Shown: positions 44,369 to 53,830, numbered from the stretch's first letter. The stretch is 64,000 bases of DNA from Tangfeifania diversioriginum (GCA_945873105.1 CAMCBW010000016.1:42555-106554); one strand, 5' to 3'. Numbers and translations are program-made. Notes: generated by a model not told the origin, from the letters alone.

Positions 44369-45013
44369 TCAACTTTTCACCTCTTCATCTTTGTACAAGT
44401 CTGTCCCTGAATCCTTCTTATCCCTGATATTTTGGCTGTACTTGTGCCTTGAATGATTCTCCCTGAGAAACATCTCTTTCATTCCTTGCTCATTCTTGCT
44501 GAAGTGAATCGTGTTGGTGATGGAAATGGTTGCGGCAAACTTTTCCACATCGTGATCTGTCCCAATGTAAGTGAAGGTCCACCGGTTCAATTTCAGCTCG
44601 TCAATTAATTTTTTGATGGCTTGTCCTGTGTATTCTTTGGAGGCATTTTCTTCGCCATCTGTAAGAATTGTGACCAGCACATCATAGTCGCTCTTGCCTT
44701 CCAATACCTGACGAAGCTTTGCAAAACTATAACCCATGGCATCATACAAAGGGGTGGAGGCATCTGGCTGGTATCTGTTGGCATCGATCTGTTCCAATTT
44801 GCTTACAGGGTCAATAAAATGCAGCAGTTTTTGGCCGAATCCGTTAAAAGTGACCAGGGAGATGAAATGTTCCTGCTCCGGAAACTCTTTCTCGATCCCC
44901 TTTACGGTCTGAACAATTTCATTAAATCCCGCAATGATCGATTCTTTGATAGAACCCATGGACCCACTTTCGTCCAAAATAATTAAGTTGTGTACCTGGT
45001 GTTTTGTTTCCAT
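44369..45013 (-). CDS. VWA domain protein
   Basis: A 214-residue von Willebrand factor A protein with a full metal-ion adhesion site: LDESGSMGS, the Thr in DASTPLYDA and ILTDGEENAS. There is no signal peptide, so it is probably cytoplasmic. It lies just upstream of cas3 and downstream of a WYL regulator, all leftward, with its own promoter. VWA proteins act in varied metal- or AAA-linked complexes; none of the usual AAA partners is nearby. Function unknown. Confidence 0.82.
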   Translation of the reverse strand: METKHQVHNLIILDESGSMGSIKESIIAGFNEIVQTVKGIEKEFPEQEHFISLVTFNGFGQKLLHFIDPVSKLEQIDANRYQPDASTPLYDAMGYSFAKLRQVLEGKSDYDVLVTILTDGEENASKEYTGQAIKKLIDELKLNRWTFTYIGTDHDVEKFAATISITNTIHFSKNEQGMKEMFLRENHSRHKYSQNIRDKKDSGTDLYKDEEVKS

Positions 45014-45052
45014 TGTATTTGCCCTTTGATTGGTTTTTGGTTATTGACAATA

Positions 45053-45060
45053 CAAAGGTA
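45053..45060 (-). promoter_or_regulatory. -7 element of the VWA gene
   Basis: The minus strand reads TACCTTTG, 40 bases before the VWA start. No -33 TTTG is seen at the standard distance. Confidence 0.5.
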
Positions 45061-45091
45061 GCGGTCGCCTATGCCAAAACTTGTCACTCCA

Positions 45092-45997
45092 CTATTTTAC
45101 ATAGAATTTTTGTGCTTCTTCAATCATGGCCAATATCTCCTCTTTCAGTCTAAGCGGTTTGGTAATTCTGGCCTGGGTAGCCATCATCAAAAAACGTTGT
45201 TTCAACTCCAGGTTAATGACCAGACGGTAAGAGAAGGTGATTTCTCCGTCCTGCTGATTAACTACTCTCTGAGACACATGAAGTGGAAGTGTTTTGAGGA
45301 GATTCCCCATATAGGAGTTGCATACCAATTCAATTTCCTCAGGAGCAGCTCCTTCACAAGCATTGATTCCAACCACATTTTGAAAAAGAGCGACCACATC
45401 GTTGTTACCTACCCTCTTGAATTTTGTACCCAGATCCTGTAAATCAATGATCCTATCCAGACCGAATGTTCTGATCTCATTGGTTTCAGCCAGATGACCA
45501 ATTACATACCAACGATTCATGTATTCCCGAAGCAGGTAAGGCTGAAGCCTGTAACTTTTGGTTACTTCAGCATCAAATCGCTTGTATTCCAGCTTAATCT
45601 CGGTACTGTTCTGAATACAACAGGCAATATCCCTGATATATTGCAATCCTTTAAAGGAATTGTAATCCTCAAATTCAATAATATCAGCGATGGTGGAACC
45701 ATCCTTCAGGTAACTTGTAAGCAAATCTATATTTTGCGAAAATTCAAGGAGTTTCAAAAAATAGGGAAATGTCAGCTCTTCATTTTGAATATAATAACCA
45801 TTTCTACCGATTGAATACTGAATATCCAATCCAAATTCATAGCGCAAACTTTCGATATCGCGTTTCAATTGGCGATCCGATACTTTGATGCCGGAATCAT
45901 TGATGCTGTTCAACATCTCTGCCGTTGACGGGTATTTGGATTTTTCAATCAATTGAAGAATCTGAAGGTATCGTTTAATTTTGGCTTGGTAGGACAT
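45092..45997 (-). CDS. WYL-domain transcriptional regulator
   Basis: A 301-residue regulator with an N-terminal helix-turn-helix (residues about 10-70, with TAEMLNSIN and VSDRQLKRDIESLRYEFGL) and a WYL domain containing YLLREYMNRWYVIGHLAET and TFGLDRI. WYL domains sense nucleic-acid or nucleotide ligands and often regulate defence genes, including some CRISPR-Cas loci. It lies upstream of the VWA gene and cas3 in the same direction. Control of the cas operon is possible but not shown by any operator I can see. Confidence 0.88.
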   Translation of the reverse strand: MSYQAKIKRYLQILQLIEKSKYPSTAEMLNSINDSGIKVSDRQLKRDIESLRYEFGLDIQYSIGRNGYYIQNEELTFPYFLKLLEFSQNIDLLTSYLKDGSTIADIIEFEDYNSFKGLQYIRDIACCIQNSTEIKLEYKRFDAEVTKSYRLQPYLLREYMNRWYVIGHLAETNEIRTFGLDRIIDLQDLGTKFKRVGNNDVVALFQNVVGINACEGAAPEEIELVCNSYMGNLLKTLPLHVSQRVVNQQDGEITFSYRLVINLELKQRFLMMATQARITKPLRLKEEILAMIEEAQKFYVK

Positions 45998-46039
45998 GAT
46001 TCTGTTAGGTTAAAGATCCAGGAGTTGTCTCATAGCATT

Positions 46040-46047
46040 CAAAGATA
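46040..46047 (-). promoter_or_regulatory. -7 element of the WYL regulator gene
   Basis: The minus strand reads TATCTTTG, matching TAnnTTTG, 42 bases before the ATG. Confidence 0.5.
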
Positions 46048-46258
46048 GGGTTTATCCAACGTAATACTAATGTTATTTAACACTCCAGGCTTCTCTGTGT
46101 CTGAGCCAATTCATATTCCTGACACATTCAAAGCTTCTGCATGCCAACAATTTATCATTACGTCCTAGGTTTATTGAAATTATTTGTATATATTTAGGTG
46201 ATTGTTTGCTGCAGAAGCCGTTACAAGCTCCGGAACAGGCCAAACAAGCATGCAATAG

Positions 46259-46476
46259 GAGTTCCGAAAGGTTGCAAATGGCAAATGGCAAAATTTCCTG
46301 ATTTCCGGTAAGTTGCAAGTGGCAATTGGCACAATTTTCCGATTTCCGAAAGGTTGCAAATGGCAAATGGCATAATTTTCTGATTTCCGAAAGACTGTAA
46401 GTGGCAAATAGCAGAATTTCCTGATTTCCGAAAGGTTGCAGGTGGCAATTGCGACCATTTCCCGATTTCCGCAAGG
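46259..46476. repeat. 41-bp tandem repeat, about five copies
   Basis: Units start at 46300, 46341, 46382, 46423 and 46464 at exact 41-bp steps, with one more unit before 46300. Each begins GATTTCCGAAAGGTTGCAAA or a close variant and contains TGGCAA twice. As 41 is not a multiple of 3, all minus-strand frames stay open and produce false ORFs. It lies just before the DUF6261 gene. Confidence 0.85.
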
Positions 46477-46592
46477 ATTCAGGCAGCGAACAGTATAAAG
46501 GATTGATTTCCGGGAATCCGGACGACGGTGAAAGAAAATACGACTTTGATTTTAAATAGTTCCCTTAGTATTCACTATTAAATTTAACTCGT

Positions 46593-47327
46593 ATGATTGT
46601 TACTGCAATTGATCTCAGGAGTCTTCGCAATGCGGAGTTCCTGCAATTTTGTGCCACCCTCTCTGAATTGGTGGTCTCCAACGACCCTGTCGTGCTGAAT
46701 GTCGTGGTACAGCACTCTACCTTCCAATCAAAGCTGGACGAAATGACCGCGCTTTTTAAACGTGAAAGGAGCAGCGTATTTACGCAGGCTTTGGTACTGC
46801 TGGACGAGCGCCGCGACAAAGCGATCAACGGTTTGACCGGTGTTATCAACGGTTACCGCGACCATTTCGATCCTGATACTATCCAGGCGGCCAAACTATT
46901 ATCTGATAGCCTGGACCTTTACGGGGTCGGTTTTGCCCGGATAAACCTACAGTCCGAAACTTCCACCGTCAATGGCATCGTCCATGATTGGGAGACCAAA
47001 CCCGGGCTCACCGCCGCGTTGCAAAAACTTGGTCTTGCCGGATGGGTGGCCGAACTGAAAACCGCCAACCAACTGTTCGAACAGAAGTACATCGAACGAA
47101 CCCGCGAGTATGGCGCTGCCAATCCCGACAACCTGCAATCCAAACGCCAGGAGACCATGGTTGCCTACTATGAGTTACGGAAATTCATCGATGCCAACGC
47201 CATTGTAAATCCGAGTGCTGCGCATGAAAGATTGAAAAGTGAGTTGAATGCGCTGATCGTGCAATACATCGACCTGATGAAAAACCGTCCTGCGGAATCA
47301 GCTACTGAAACTGCACCAGTCAATTAA
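46593..47327 (+). CDS. DUF6261-like cytoplasmic helical protein
   Basis: A 244-residue, largely helical protein without signal or membrane segment. I associate it with the Bacteroidota family DUF6261, from memory of features such as LRSLRNAEFLQFC, the VLLDERRDKAINGL segment and a C-terminal YYELRKFIDANAIV. Function unknown. GC content is higher than in neighbouring genes, a mild sign of transfer. It stands alone, next to a 41-bp tandem repeat. Confidence 0.7.
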   Translation: MIVTAIDLRSLRNAEFLQFCATLSELVVSNDPVVLNVVVQHSTFQSKLDEMTALFKRERSSVFTQALVLLDERRDKAINGLTGVINGYRDHFDPDTIQAAKLLSDSLDLYGVGFARINLQSETSTVNGIVHDWETKPGLTAALQKLGLAGWVAELKTANQLFEQKYIERTREYGAANPDNLQSKRQETMVAYYELRKFIDANAIVNPSAAHERLKSELNALIVQYIDLMKNRPAESATETAPVN

Positions 47328-47465
47328 CAGATTTGAGGTTAGAAAGCCTGCCAGGGGAACAGCAGGCTTTCGCTTAAACAAATTTTCCAAGGATTTACCT
47401 TTGGAAATACTATTCTCAATTTTGATAGTAAAAACACTATCTTTACACTTTAAACCACTTGTTGA

Positions 47466-47660
47466 ATGAAAAAACTCAAGGTAGGTGAAGTCCTGAAAAT
47501 GCTTAGCGACGATGGATGGTACCTGAGTGATCAAAAAGGAAGCCATCGCCAATTTAAACACAACAACAAAAAAGGGAAAGTAACGGTAAATGGCAAGCTA
47601 AGTGAAACACTTGAACAATTTATTCTGAACAATATTTTCAAACAAGCCGGTTGGAGATAA
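47466..47660 (+). CDS. hicA: HicA mRNA interferase toxin (second pair)
   Basis: A 64-residue HicA: MKKLKVGEVLKMLSDDGWYL, then the catalytic His in QKGSHRQF and VTVNGK. It is 23 bases upstream of hicB and precedes it, the more common order. TATCTTTA 26 bases before the ATG is a likely -7 element. Confidence 0.9.
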   Translation: MKKLKVGEVLKMLSDDGWYLSDQKGSHRQFKHNNKKGKVTVNGKLSETLEQFILNNIFKQAGWR

Positions 47661-47683
47661 TCCAATCCATTTAATTTTCGGTT

Positions 47684-48082
47684 ATGGGTAAGATAAAAGT
47701 ACAAGTGAGTTGGCTGGATAATTATGGCGCATGCAGTGATGAAGTACTGGGTTGCATTGCTACTCACAAGACATTGGAAGGATTAAAAAAGGCCTATACA
47801 GATTCTTTAGGTTGGCACCTTGATGCGATGCGAACTGATGGTGACGAAATCCCGGAAGTATTGCAGGGAGAATTTGAACTTGAATTTGAACTAAATACCC
47901 AAGCCTTACTTCACTATTTTGAGGGTGTCCTTACCCGTTCGGCATTGGCTCGTGTTACAGGTATCAATGAGCGGCAATTGGGACATTATGCAACAGGGCA
48001 TCGAAACCCACGACCAGCGCAGAGAAAAAGAATTATCGATGGTTTACGTCGAATTGGAAATGAATTTAACAATGTTGTTTAA
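47684..48082 (+). CDS. hicB: HicB antitoxin with helix-turn-helix (second pair)
   Basis: A 132-residue HicB. The partial RNase H-like domain is VSWLDNYGACSDEVLGCIAT to LEGLKKAYTDSLGWHL. A C-terminal Xre-type helix-turn-helix follows: LTRSALARVTGINERQLGHYATG. The DNA-binding part should let it repress its own operon, unlike the short HicB at 38 kb. Confidence 0.88.
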   Translation: MGKIKVQVSWLDNYGACSDEVLGCIATHKTLEGLKKAYTDSLGWHLDAMRTDGDEIPEVLQGEFELEFELNTQALLHYFEGVLTRSALARVTGINERQLGHYATGHRNPRPAQRKRIIDGLRRIGNEFNNVV

Positions 48083-48283
48083 TCCAAACTACCCTAGCCT
48101 TACCTAATGGTGAACCATTCAACCATAAAAATAGACGATTAATACATTTTCGAACAAAGTTCAATTCTCTCATGGATTTTAATTACCAATTCAATACATT
48201 TGAATTCTTCTTTGCTTGCATTCATTTGATTGCATGCGGGCAGAAATATACAACGATTACTACGAACAAGTCCCCGGCATCCA

Positions 48284-51016
48284 GTGAAGTACCTTTTACC
48301 AAAATTTCTGTATAAAACAATATATCTGTTGGTTGCGATTTTATCAATGATCAAAACCGGTCATTCGCAAGAAATCCAGGAGAGGAAGATTTCAGGGACT
48401 TTTCTGGATGTACCTGTCCAGGAATTGTTTGTTTCCCTCGAAAAAACATATGGAATAAGGTTTTTCTTCAAGGAGGAATGGATCAAAACAATTAAATTTT
48501 CGGGTACTTTCCACGAAGAACCCCTGGCCCAGGTGTTGAACAAGGTCCTGAACGGCCAGCCAATCAATTTCAAGTTTTTCCAGAACAATTCAGTATTTCT
48601 GCATCCCAGGAGTGCAGACAAACCCAATGAGCCAGGCGGGATGGAGATACGCTCGCTGGTTGTCGGTGACCCATTGAACCAGGGCAGATACAAGAAAGCC
48701 CGCTTAAATGGCAAAGTGGTGGAGGGCAAAACCGGCGACCCACTGATGGGGGCAGTGATCTACAACCCTGAAACCAAAACCGGAGTAACCTCAGATGCAA
48801 GGGGCAGGTACTCCATCGAACTTCCGACGGGAGAAATTCACCTGAAAGTCTCCTTCATGAGTTACGAGAATCAATATTTCAGCATCAACCTGATACAGGA
48901 TGGGAAAGCAGATTTTGATCTCTTCGAGAAATCCTATGCAATCGCCGAATTGACAGTGGTCGGTGAGAACGCCAAAGCCTCCAAGGCGCAGATGAGCATG
49001 ATAAAAATGAGTTCCATTACCGTCAGGGAACTCCCGGTACTGATGGGGGAAGCCGACCTGATCAAGAGCATGGTGATGATGCCAGGCGTTCAAAGTGTTG
49101 GAGAGATGTCCTCAGGTTTCAACGTCCGCGGAGGAAATACCGATCAGAACCTGATTCTGATGGATGGAGCCCCTGTATTCAACAGCACCCATCTTTTTGG
49201 CTTCTTCTCCATGATCAATCCGGATGCCGTGGAAGATGTAACACTTTACAAAGGTGGAATTCCCTCCTCCTACGGGGAACGAATCTCCTCTGTGATGGAC
49301 ATTAAACTCAAACAGGGAAACGATAAAAAACTGGGGATAAACGGGGGGATCGGCCTGATCAACAGCCGTCTCACCATCGAAGGTCCATTTGCCAAAAACA
49401 AGAAGAGTACTTTCCTCATTGGTGGCAGAACCACCTATTCCGACTGGATGATGAAACAATCCAGAAACAAGACCTTTATGTACAGCGTGGCAAAGTTCTA
49501 CGATGTGAATGGAACGGCAAATTTTGAATTAGGACCAAAAAATCACCTGAAGGTAATGGGATACTTCAGTTCAGATGCCTTCAACCTCAACTCCAACACC
49601 CTCTACTCCTATGGTAATACCCTGGGTTCCCTCAACTGGAAATTGAGCCTGACCGACAAACTTATTTCCAATTTTACCCTCTCCTACTCAAAATATGACC
49701 TGAAAGTGGACGAAACAGCCCCACTTACGCCACAAACGGATTATACCTTGAAGTCAGGCATCCAGTACGGTAACCTAAAATATGGGCTGTCCATCTATCC
49801 GAATGATAAGCACAGAATCAGTTCAGGATTTCAGGCTGCCGGATCCTGGATCAAACCCGGAGAAATGACCCCCGGGCAGGAGATCTCAAACGTGGTCGCT
49901 TCCACCATGAGGCCGGAACAATCTGCTGAATTGGCCATTTTTGCCGATGATGATTTTGACCTGAACCCCAAACTTGCCTTCAACATTGGTCTGCGTTATA
50001 CCCATTTTATCAATTACGGCCCGGGTATGGTCTATCATTATGCACCTGGTCTTCCAAGGAGAGAAGAGACTATTGTAGATTCAACAACCTATCAATCAGG
50101 AAAAATTATCAAATCCTATGGAGGAATCGAACCAAGGTTTTCGATGAAATATACGCTTTTGAATGGCGGATCATTGAGGGTAAGCTACCAGCGGATTCAC
50201 CAGTACTATACCCAAATTTCAAACACCGCCGTTATTTCTCCGGCCGACTACTGGAAATCAGCTGATCCCTACATTCCACCTTTAATCAATGACCAAATTG
50301 CGGTGGGATATTTTAAAAGCCCGGTAGATTCAAAATTTGAAACCTCCTTCGAAATATATTATAAAAATCTGCAGAATTTGCTGGAATACAAGAATGGGGC
50401 AAAACTTGTCATGAACCACCACATTGAAACCGATCTAATGTCCTCCAAAGGATATTCCTATGGGATTGAATTGCTGGTCAAGAAAAATTCGGGCAGGGTA
50501 AATGGATGGCTTAGTTATACCTACTCCCGAACGTTTCGGAAAGGGGAAAGTGAATTTCCGGAAGAAAACATCAACAGTGGTTCCTACTATCCATCAGTCT
50601 ATGATAAACCGCACGATCTTTCCGCTGTTATGAATTACAAAATCAGCAGAAGGTGGCGGTTTTCGGGAAACTTCGTCCTCTCATCCGGTAGGCCAATTAC
50701 TTTGCCTGAACAAAAGTACATGTTCGACAACAACCAGGTGGTCATCTTTTCTGACCGGAACAAATACCGGATGCCTCCCTATCACCGAATGGATGTAAGT
50801 ATTACCCTGGATGAAAATCTGCGAAAAAAACACATGTGGAAAGGCAGCTGGACCTTCTCCATTTACAACCTGTATGGTCGAGACAATACCTATTCTGTCT
50901 TTTACAGAAAAAGTCCCCAGTCTCCTTATGGCACGCTGGAGAGTCGTTACGACATCTACAGAATGTCCATCATTGGCATTCCTGTTCCTTCAATCACCTA
51001 TAATTTTAAATTCTGA
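48284..51016 (+). CDS. TonB-dependent receptor with STN and regulatory domains
   Basis: About 910 residues. GTG at 48284 gives a clear signal peptide (KFLYKTIYLLVAILSMIKTGHSQ); the longer frame starts at TTG. Domains in order: STN secretin/TonB short N-terminal (FLDVPVQELFVSLEKTYGIRF, about 35-95), carboxypeptidase-like (NGKVVEGKTGDPLMGAVIY), TonB plug (MMPGVQSVGEMSSGFNVRGG, NLILMDGAPVFN) and barrel ending PSITYNFKF. STN domains usually relay to a FecR anti-sigma factor, but none lies nearby. It overlaps the DUF4249 gene, its usual partner. Substrate unknown. Confidence 0.87.
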   Translation: MKYLLPKFLYKTIYLLVAILSMIKTGHSQEIQERKISGTFLDVPVQELFVSLEKTYGIRFFFKEEWIKTIKFSGTFHEEPLAQVLNKVLNGQPINFKFFQNNSVFLHPRSADKPNEPGGMEIRSLVVGDPLNQGRYKKARLNGKVVEGKTGDPLMGAVIYNPETKTGVTSDARGRYSIELPTGEIHLKVSFMSYENQYFSINLIQDGKADFDLFEKSYAIAELTVVGENAKASKAQMSMIKMSSITVRELPVLMGEADLIKSMVMMPGVQSVGEMSSGFNVRGGNTDQNLILMDGAPVFNSTHLFGFFSMINPDAVEDVTLYKGGIPSSYGERISSVMDIKLKQGNDKKLGINGGIGLINSRLTIEGPFAKNKKSTFLIGGRTTYSDWMMKQSRNKTFMYSVAKFYDVNGTANFELGPKNHLKVMGYFSSDAFNLNSNTLYSYGNTLGSLNWKLSLTDKLISNFTLSYSKYDLKVDETAPLTPQTDYTLKSGIQYGNLKYGLSIYPNDKHRISSGFQAAGSWIKPGEMTPGQEISNVVASTMRPEQSAELAIFADDDFDLNPKLAFNIGLRYTHFINYGPGMVYHYAPGLPRREETIVDSTTYQSGKIIKSYGGIEPRFSMKYTLLNGGSLRVSYQRIHQYYTQISNTAVISPADYWKSADPYIPPLINDQIAVGYFKSPVDSKFETSFEIYYKNLQNLLEYKNGAKLVMNHHIETDLMSSKGYSYGIELLVKKNSGRVNGWLSYTYSRTFRKGESEFPEENINSGSYYPSVYDKPHDLSAVMNYKISRRWRFSGNFVLSSGRPITLPEQKYMFDNNQVVIFSDRNKYRMPPYHRMDVSITLDENLRKKHMWKGSWTFSIYNLYGRDNTYSVFYRKSPQSPYGTLESRYDIYRMSIIGIPVPSITYNFKF

Positions 51017-52110
51017 TGATGAAAGAACTTTTTTTCCTTCTGTTCCTGATGCTTCTCCTCTCTTCTTGTGAAAAGATGTATACCCCACCCATTGATACGG
51101 TAAGCGGGATGCTGGTGGTGGATGCCAAACTTTCAAATATCCTGAGCAAAAATGAGGTACATCTTTCCAGAACCAGGAGTTTTTATGACAAACAATCCGT
51201 TCTGGAGGTTTCCGGTGCCACCGTTAGCCTGGTCGAATTAGGGGGGAAAACCATCCGGGCAACCGAAACCTCCTCAGGACATTACAAATTCCCAACTGTT
51301 CCGGAAGTGGGCAAAGAGTACTTTTTACGCTTTGTTATTTCAAATCTCACCTATGAATCCAAAGCACTAAAAATGCCTCCGCTCCCAACTGTTTCGAGTG
51401 TATACAGCAATTACGTATCCTATACTGTCAATGAAAACAGCGGGGAGAGTACCCCCAGGACCTACCAGCGTGAAGGTAGGGAGATCAACTTTGATTTGCC
51501 GGTAACTTCTGACCTCTCCCACTACCGGTTCGTTGTGCGTTCTTTGATCGAATGGACATGGTCGAAGGTCCCAGGCTCCATTTTCCCTGACTCCTATGGT
51601 TGGTTCTCCTACCAAAACAATGAAAGGTTTCACCTGGTCGGACCAAGAAACCAAACTGAACCAGGAAAAATCATCAAGCACCCGATGCTCTTAATTGATT
51701 ACTCCCCTCAGCTCTACTTTCATTCCGACCTTCGTAACCTGATTGCAACTGGTTGGATCCTGTTTTTTGAGCAATACGGAATTTCAAAAGAATCCTACCA
51801 ATTCCATGAACAGTTGAACAACCAGTTTGCCGCTACGGGTAGCCTTTTTGATCCTGTTCAGACCCAGGTGTATGGTAATATATTGTGTAAATCCAAACCT
51901 TCGGAGATTGTTTATGGCTTTTTTGACCTCTACTCTTACCAGGAGGTGCGCTATTTCTTCAATCTCCCCAAACCACCACTCGAATTTACTTTGCGCCCCA
52001 TCAACCGATATCCTGAAATACCGTTTGATGGTGAGCTCAAAGCAGAAGCACCATCTGCAACCAACCCCAATCCGGATCCGATAAAACCTCCTGACTGGTG
52101 GGAAGAATAG
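51016..52110 (+). CDS. DUF4249 lipoprotein
   Basis: A 364-residue lipoprotein (MMKELFFLLFLMLLLSSCEK) of the Bacteroidota family DUF4249. It has the beta-rich N-terminal part VSGMLVVDAKLSNI, VHLSRTRSFYD and SGATVSLVE. DUF4249 proteins are regularly encoded with TonB receptors and are thought to be surface partners. Its start codon overlaps the receptor's stop (TGATGATG), so the two are coupled. Confidence 0.85.
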   Translation: MMKELFFLLFLMLLLSSCEKMYTPPIDTVSGMLVVDAKLSNILSKNEVHLSRTRSFYDKQSVLEVSGATVSLVELGGKTIRATETSSGHYKFPTVPEVGKEYFLRFVISNLTYESKALKMPPLPTVSSVYSNYVSYTVNENSGESTPRTYQREGREINFDLPVTSDLSHYRFVVRSLIEWTWSKVPGSIFPDSYGWFSYQNNERFHLVGPRNQTEPGKIIKHPMLLIDYSPQLYFHSDLRNLIATGWILFFEQYGISKESYQFHEQLNNQFAATGSLFDPVQTQVYGNILCKSKPSEIVYGFFDLYSYQEVRYFFNLPKPPLEFTLRPINRYPEIPFDGELKAEAPSATNPNPDPIKPPDWWEE

Positions 52111-52212
52111 ACCAATTCCCTTGTTTAACATTGTTGTGCCATGAAACGGACTTTTTACTTAACAACAAATAAGAAAACATCCTGACAAGTTGACCTGATA
52201 TTTGAAAAGAAA

Positions 52213-53829
52213 ATGAACGTGAGAAACATCATCGTATTCCTACTTTTAACAATTGCTACAGGAGGGAAAGCACAGGAAAAAGAGCTGCCATTACTCTTTA
52301 CCGATCGTGATTTCTACACCAGCGGAGAAACCATCCTGTTCAACATTCTTGCGCCGGTTGGTGATTCTTCCAGGGTAATCAAAATCGATCTGATCAATAC
52401 AAATGGGAAAATCATTGCCGGGGTAAGTAAAAACCTAAAAAAAGATCAGGCCAGTGGCTATCTTTACCTGGCAGATTCCTTGAATACTGGCAACTATCTG
52501 CTTTGCACAACGCTAAACGGCAGCGAGCAGGCAACTGTCAAAGAGCTGTTCATTTGCAACAGATTCCTCGGTTTACCGGAGACATCCACCATTTTGCAAG
52601 CCTCTGAAATACGGCCAATTCGCGAACAATCACTGGAGGGATTGGTCTTTGAGGGGTTGAATAAAACCTACAAAACCCGGGAAAATGTCCATGCATCCAT
52701 CCATCTTTCGGGTGAAATATTTTCCCGGCTAAAAGGTTCAATGTTTCTATCGGTTGCCGAAATTATTCCTGGTTATTCAACCTCGGCCTTTGCAATAGAA
52801 AACCCTGACTGGAAAAATAAATTAGTGCAGCAGGAGGGAATCGTGCTGATGGGCCGAGTCAAGGATCCAAGAACAGGAACCCCATTTCAAAATGCCTGCA
52901 TCCAGTTATCTGTACCGGATTCTATCCCATGGCTTGACTATTACATTACCGGAGAAGACGGCCTCTTTAGTTTTCGGCTGGATAATTACAGGGGGAAAAT
53001 ACCGGTAATTGTACAGGGCTATGACCTGAACAAAAAGAATCTTTTGAAAATCGAGCTGCACCGAAGGGATAGTCTGCCCTCTTTTGTTCCACCACTATCA
53101 ACCAGGCAACCCCCTGCTGCTCTTCTGCAACATGCTTCAGGGGCCATCGAAGCGACGACCCTTCGAAAAATCTACAATTGTCAGGAGCTTGATGTCGAAA
53201 TGGCCCACAGCACGGAAAAACATGATTATCCTTTTTATGGAGTTCCGACAGAGATCATCTATCCCAGACTATTTATGGATCTCCCTGATTTTACAGAGAT
53301 CTCAAGGGAACTCTTACCAGGAGTTAAATTCAGGGCTTACAACAGAATTCCAACCATGCAAATTTTAAATCCGGCTACACTTAACTATTTCAATGATCCG
53401 CCTCTTGTAACCGTTGATGGTATTCCTGTGAGGGATTTAAACATCATTAAAAATCTGGGATCCAAAGATATTGAGCGGATCGAAATTGGCCGCAAGGAGC
53501 GATTCTTTGGAGACCTTACTTTTCATGGAGTGGTAGCTATTAATTTGGCAAAACACGACAACAAACTATTCCCGGAATCCGGCGAACTGATTAAATTTGA
53601 ATTTGACGCTGTCCAGCCGGCTGTATCATTGAAGCCTCCACAATTTGAAAAAAAGCATGAACCCGACTTACGTAAGGTATTGCTCTGGGAATCTGAGCCG
53701 AAATCAACACAAACTTTAAATCTGGAGTTTAAGACTTCGGATATTCAAGGTTTTTTCAAAATCGTTTTACGTGGCAAAACGGAAGATGGACTGGTTTTCT
53801 ACAAAGAACAAACATTTGAAGTTAAATAA
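52213..53829 (+). CDS. Exported protein with macroglobulin-like domain and TonB plug-like domain, no barrel
   Basis: A 538-residue protein with a signal peptide (NIIVFLLLTIATGGKAQ). The N-terminal part (LFTDRDFYTSGETILFNI) looks like an MG2 macroglobulin domain. About residue 215-275 is carboxypeptidase-like (MGRVKDPRTGTPFQNACIQL). The C-terminal third has PPLVTVDGIPVRDLNIIKNL and IERIEIGRKERFFG, which are TonB plug features, yet no barrel follows. It is the third gene of the TonB receptor operon. Confidence 0.75.
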   Translation: MNVRNIIVFLLLTIATGGKAQEKELPLLFTDRDFYTSGETILFNILAPVGDSSRVIKIDLINTNGKIIAGVSKNLKKDQASGYLYLADSLNTGNYLLCTTLNGSEQATVKELFICNRFLGLPETSTILQASEIRPIREQSLEGLVFEGLNKTYKTRENVHASIHLSGEIFSRLKGSMFLSVAEIIPGYSTSAFAIENPDWKNKLVQQEGIVLMGRVKDPRTGTPFQNACIQLSVPDSIPWLDYYITGEDGLFSFRLDNYRGKIPVIVQGYDLNKKNLLKIELHRRDSLPSFVPPLSTRQPPAALLQHASGAIEATTLRKIYNCQELDVEMAHSTEKHDYPFYGVPTEIIYPRLFMDLPDFTEISRELLPGVKFRAYNRIPTMQILNPATLNYFNDPPLVTVDGIPVRDLNIIKNLGSKDIERIEIGRKERFFGDLTFHGVVAINLAKHDNKLFPESGELIKFEFDAVQPAVSLKPPQFEKKHEPDLRKVLLWESEPKSTQTLNLEFKTSDIQGFFKIVLRGKTEDGLVFYKEQTFEVK

Positions 53830-53830
53830 G

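Noticed and set aside
46073..46474. A 133-codon minus-strand frame and two overlapping ones
   Set aside because: They are produced by the 41-bp tandem repeat, which keeps all frames open.
34286..48082. A tRNA-Pro integrated genomic island with attachment repeats
   Set aside because: I found no second copy of the tRNA 3' end near 46-48 kb and no integrase gene, so only adjacency remains.
48230..48283. N-terminal extension of the STN receptor from TTG
   Set aside because: The added residues precede a clean signal peptide that starts at GTG 48284.
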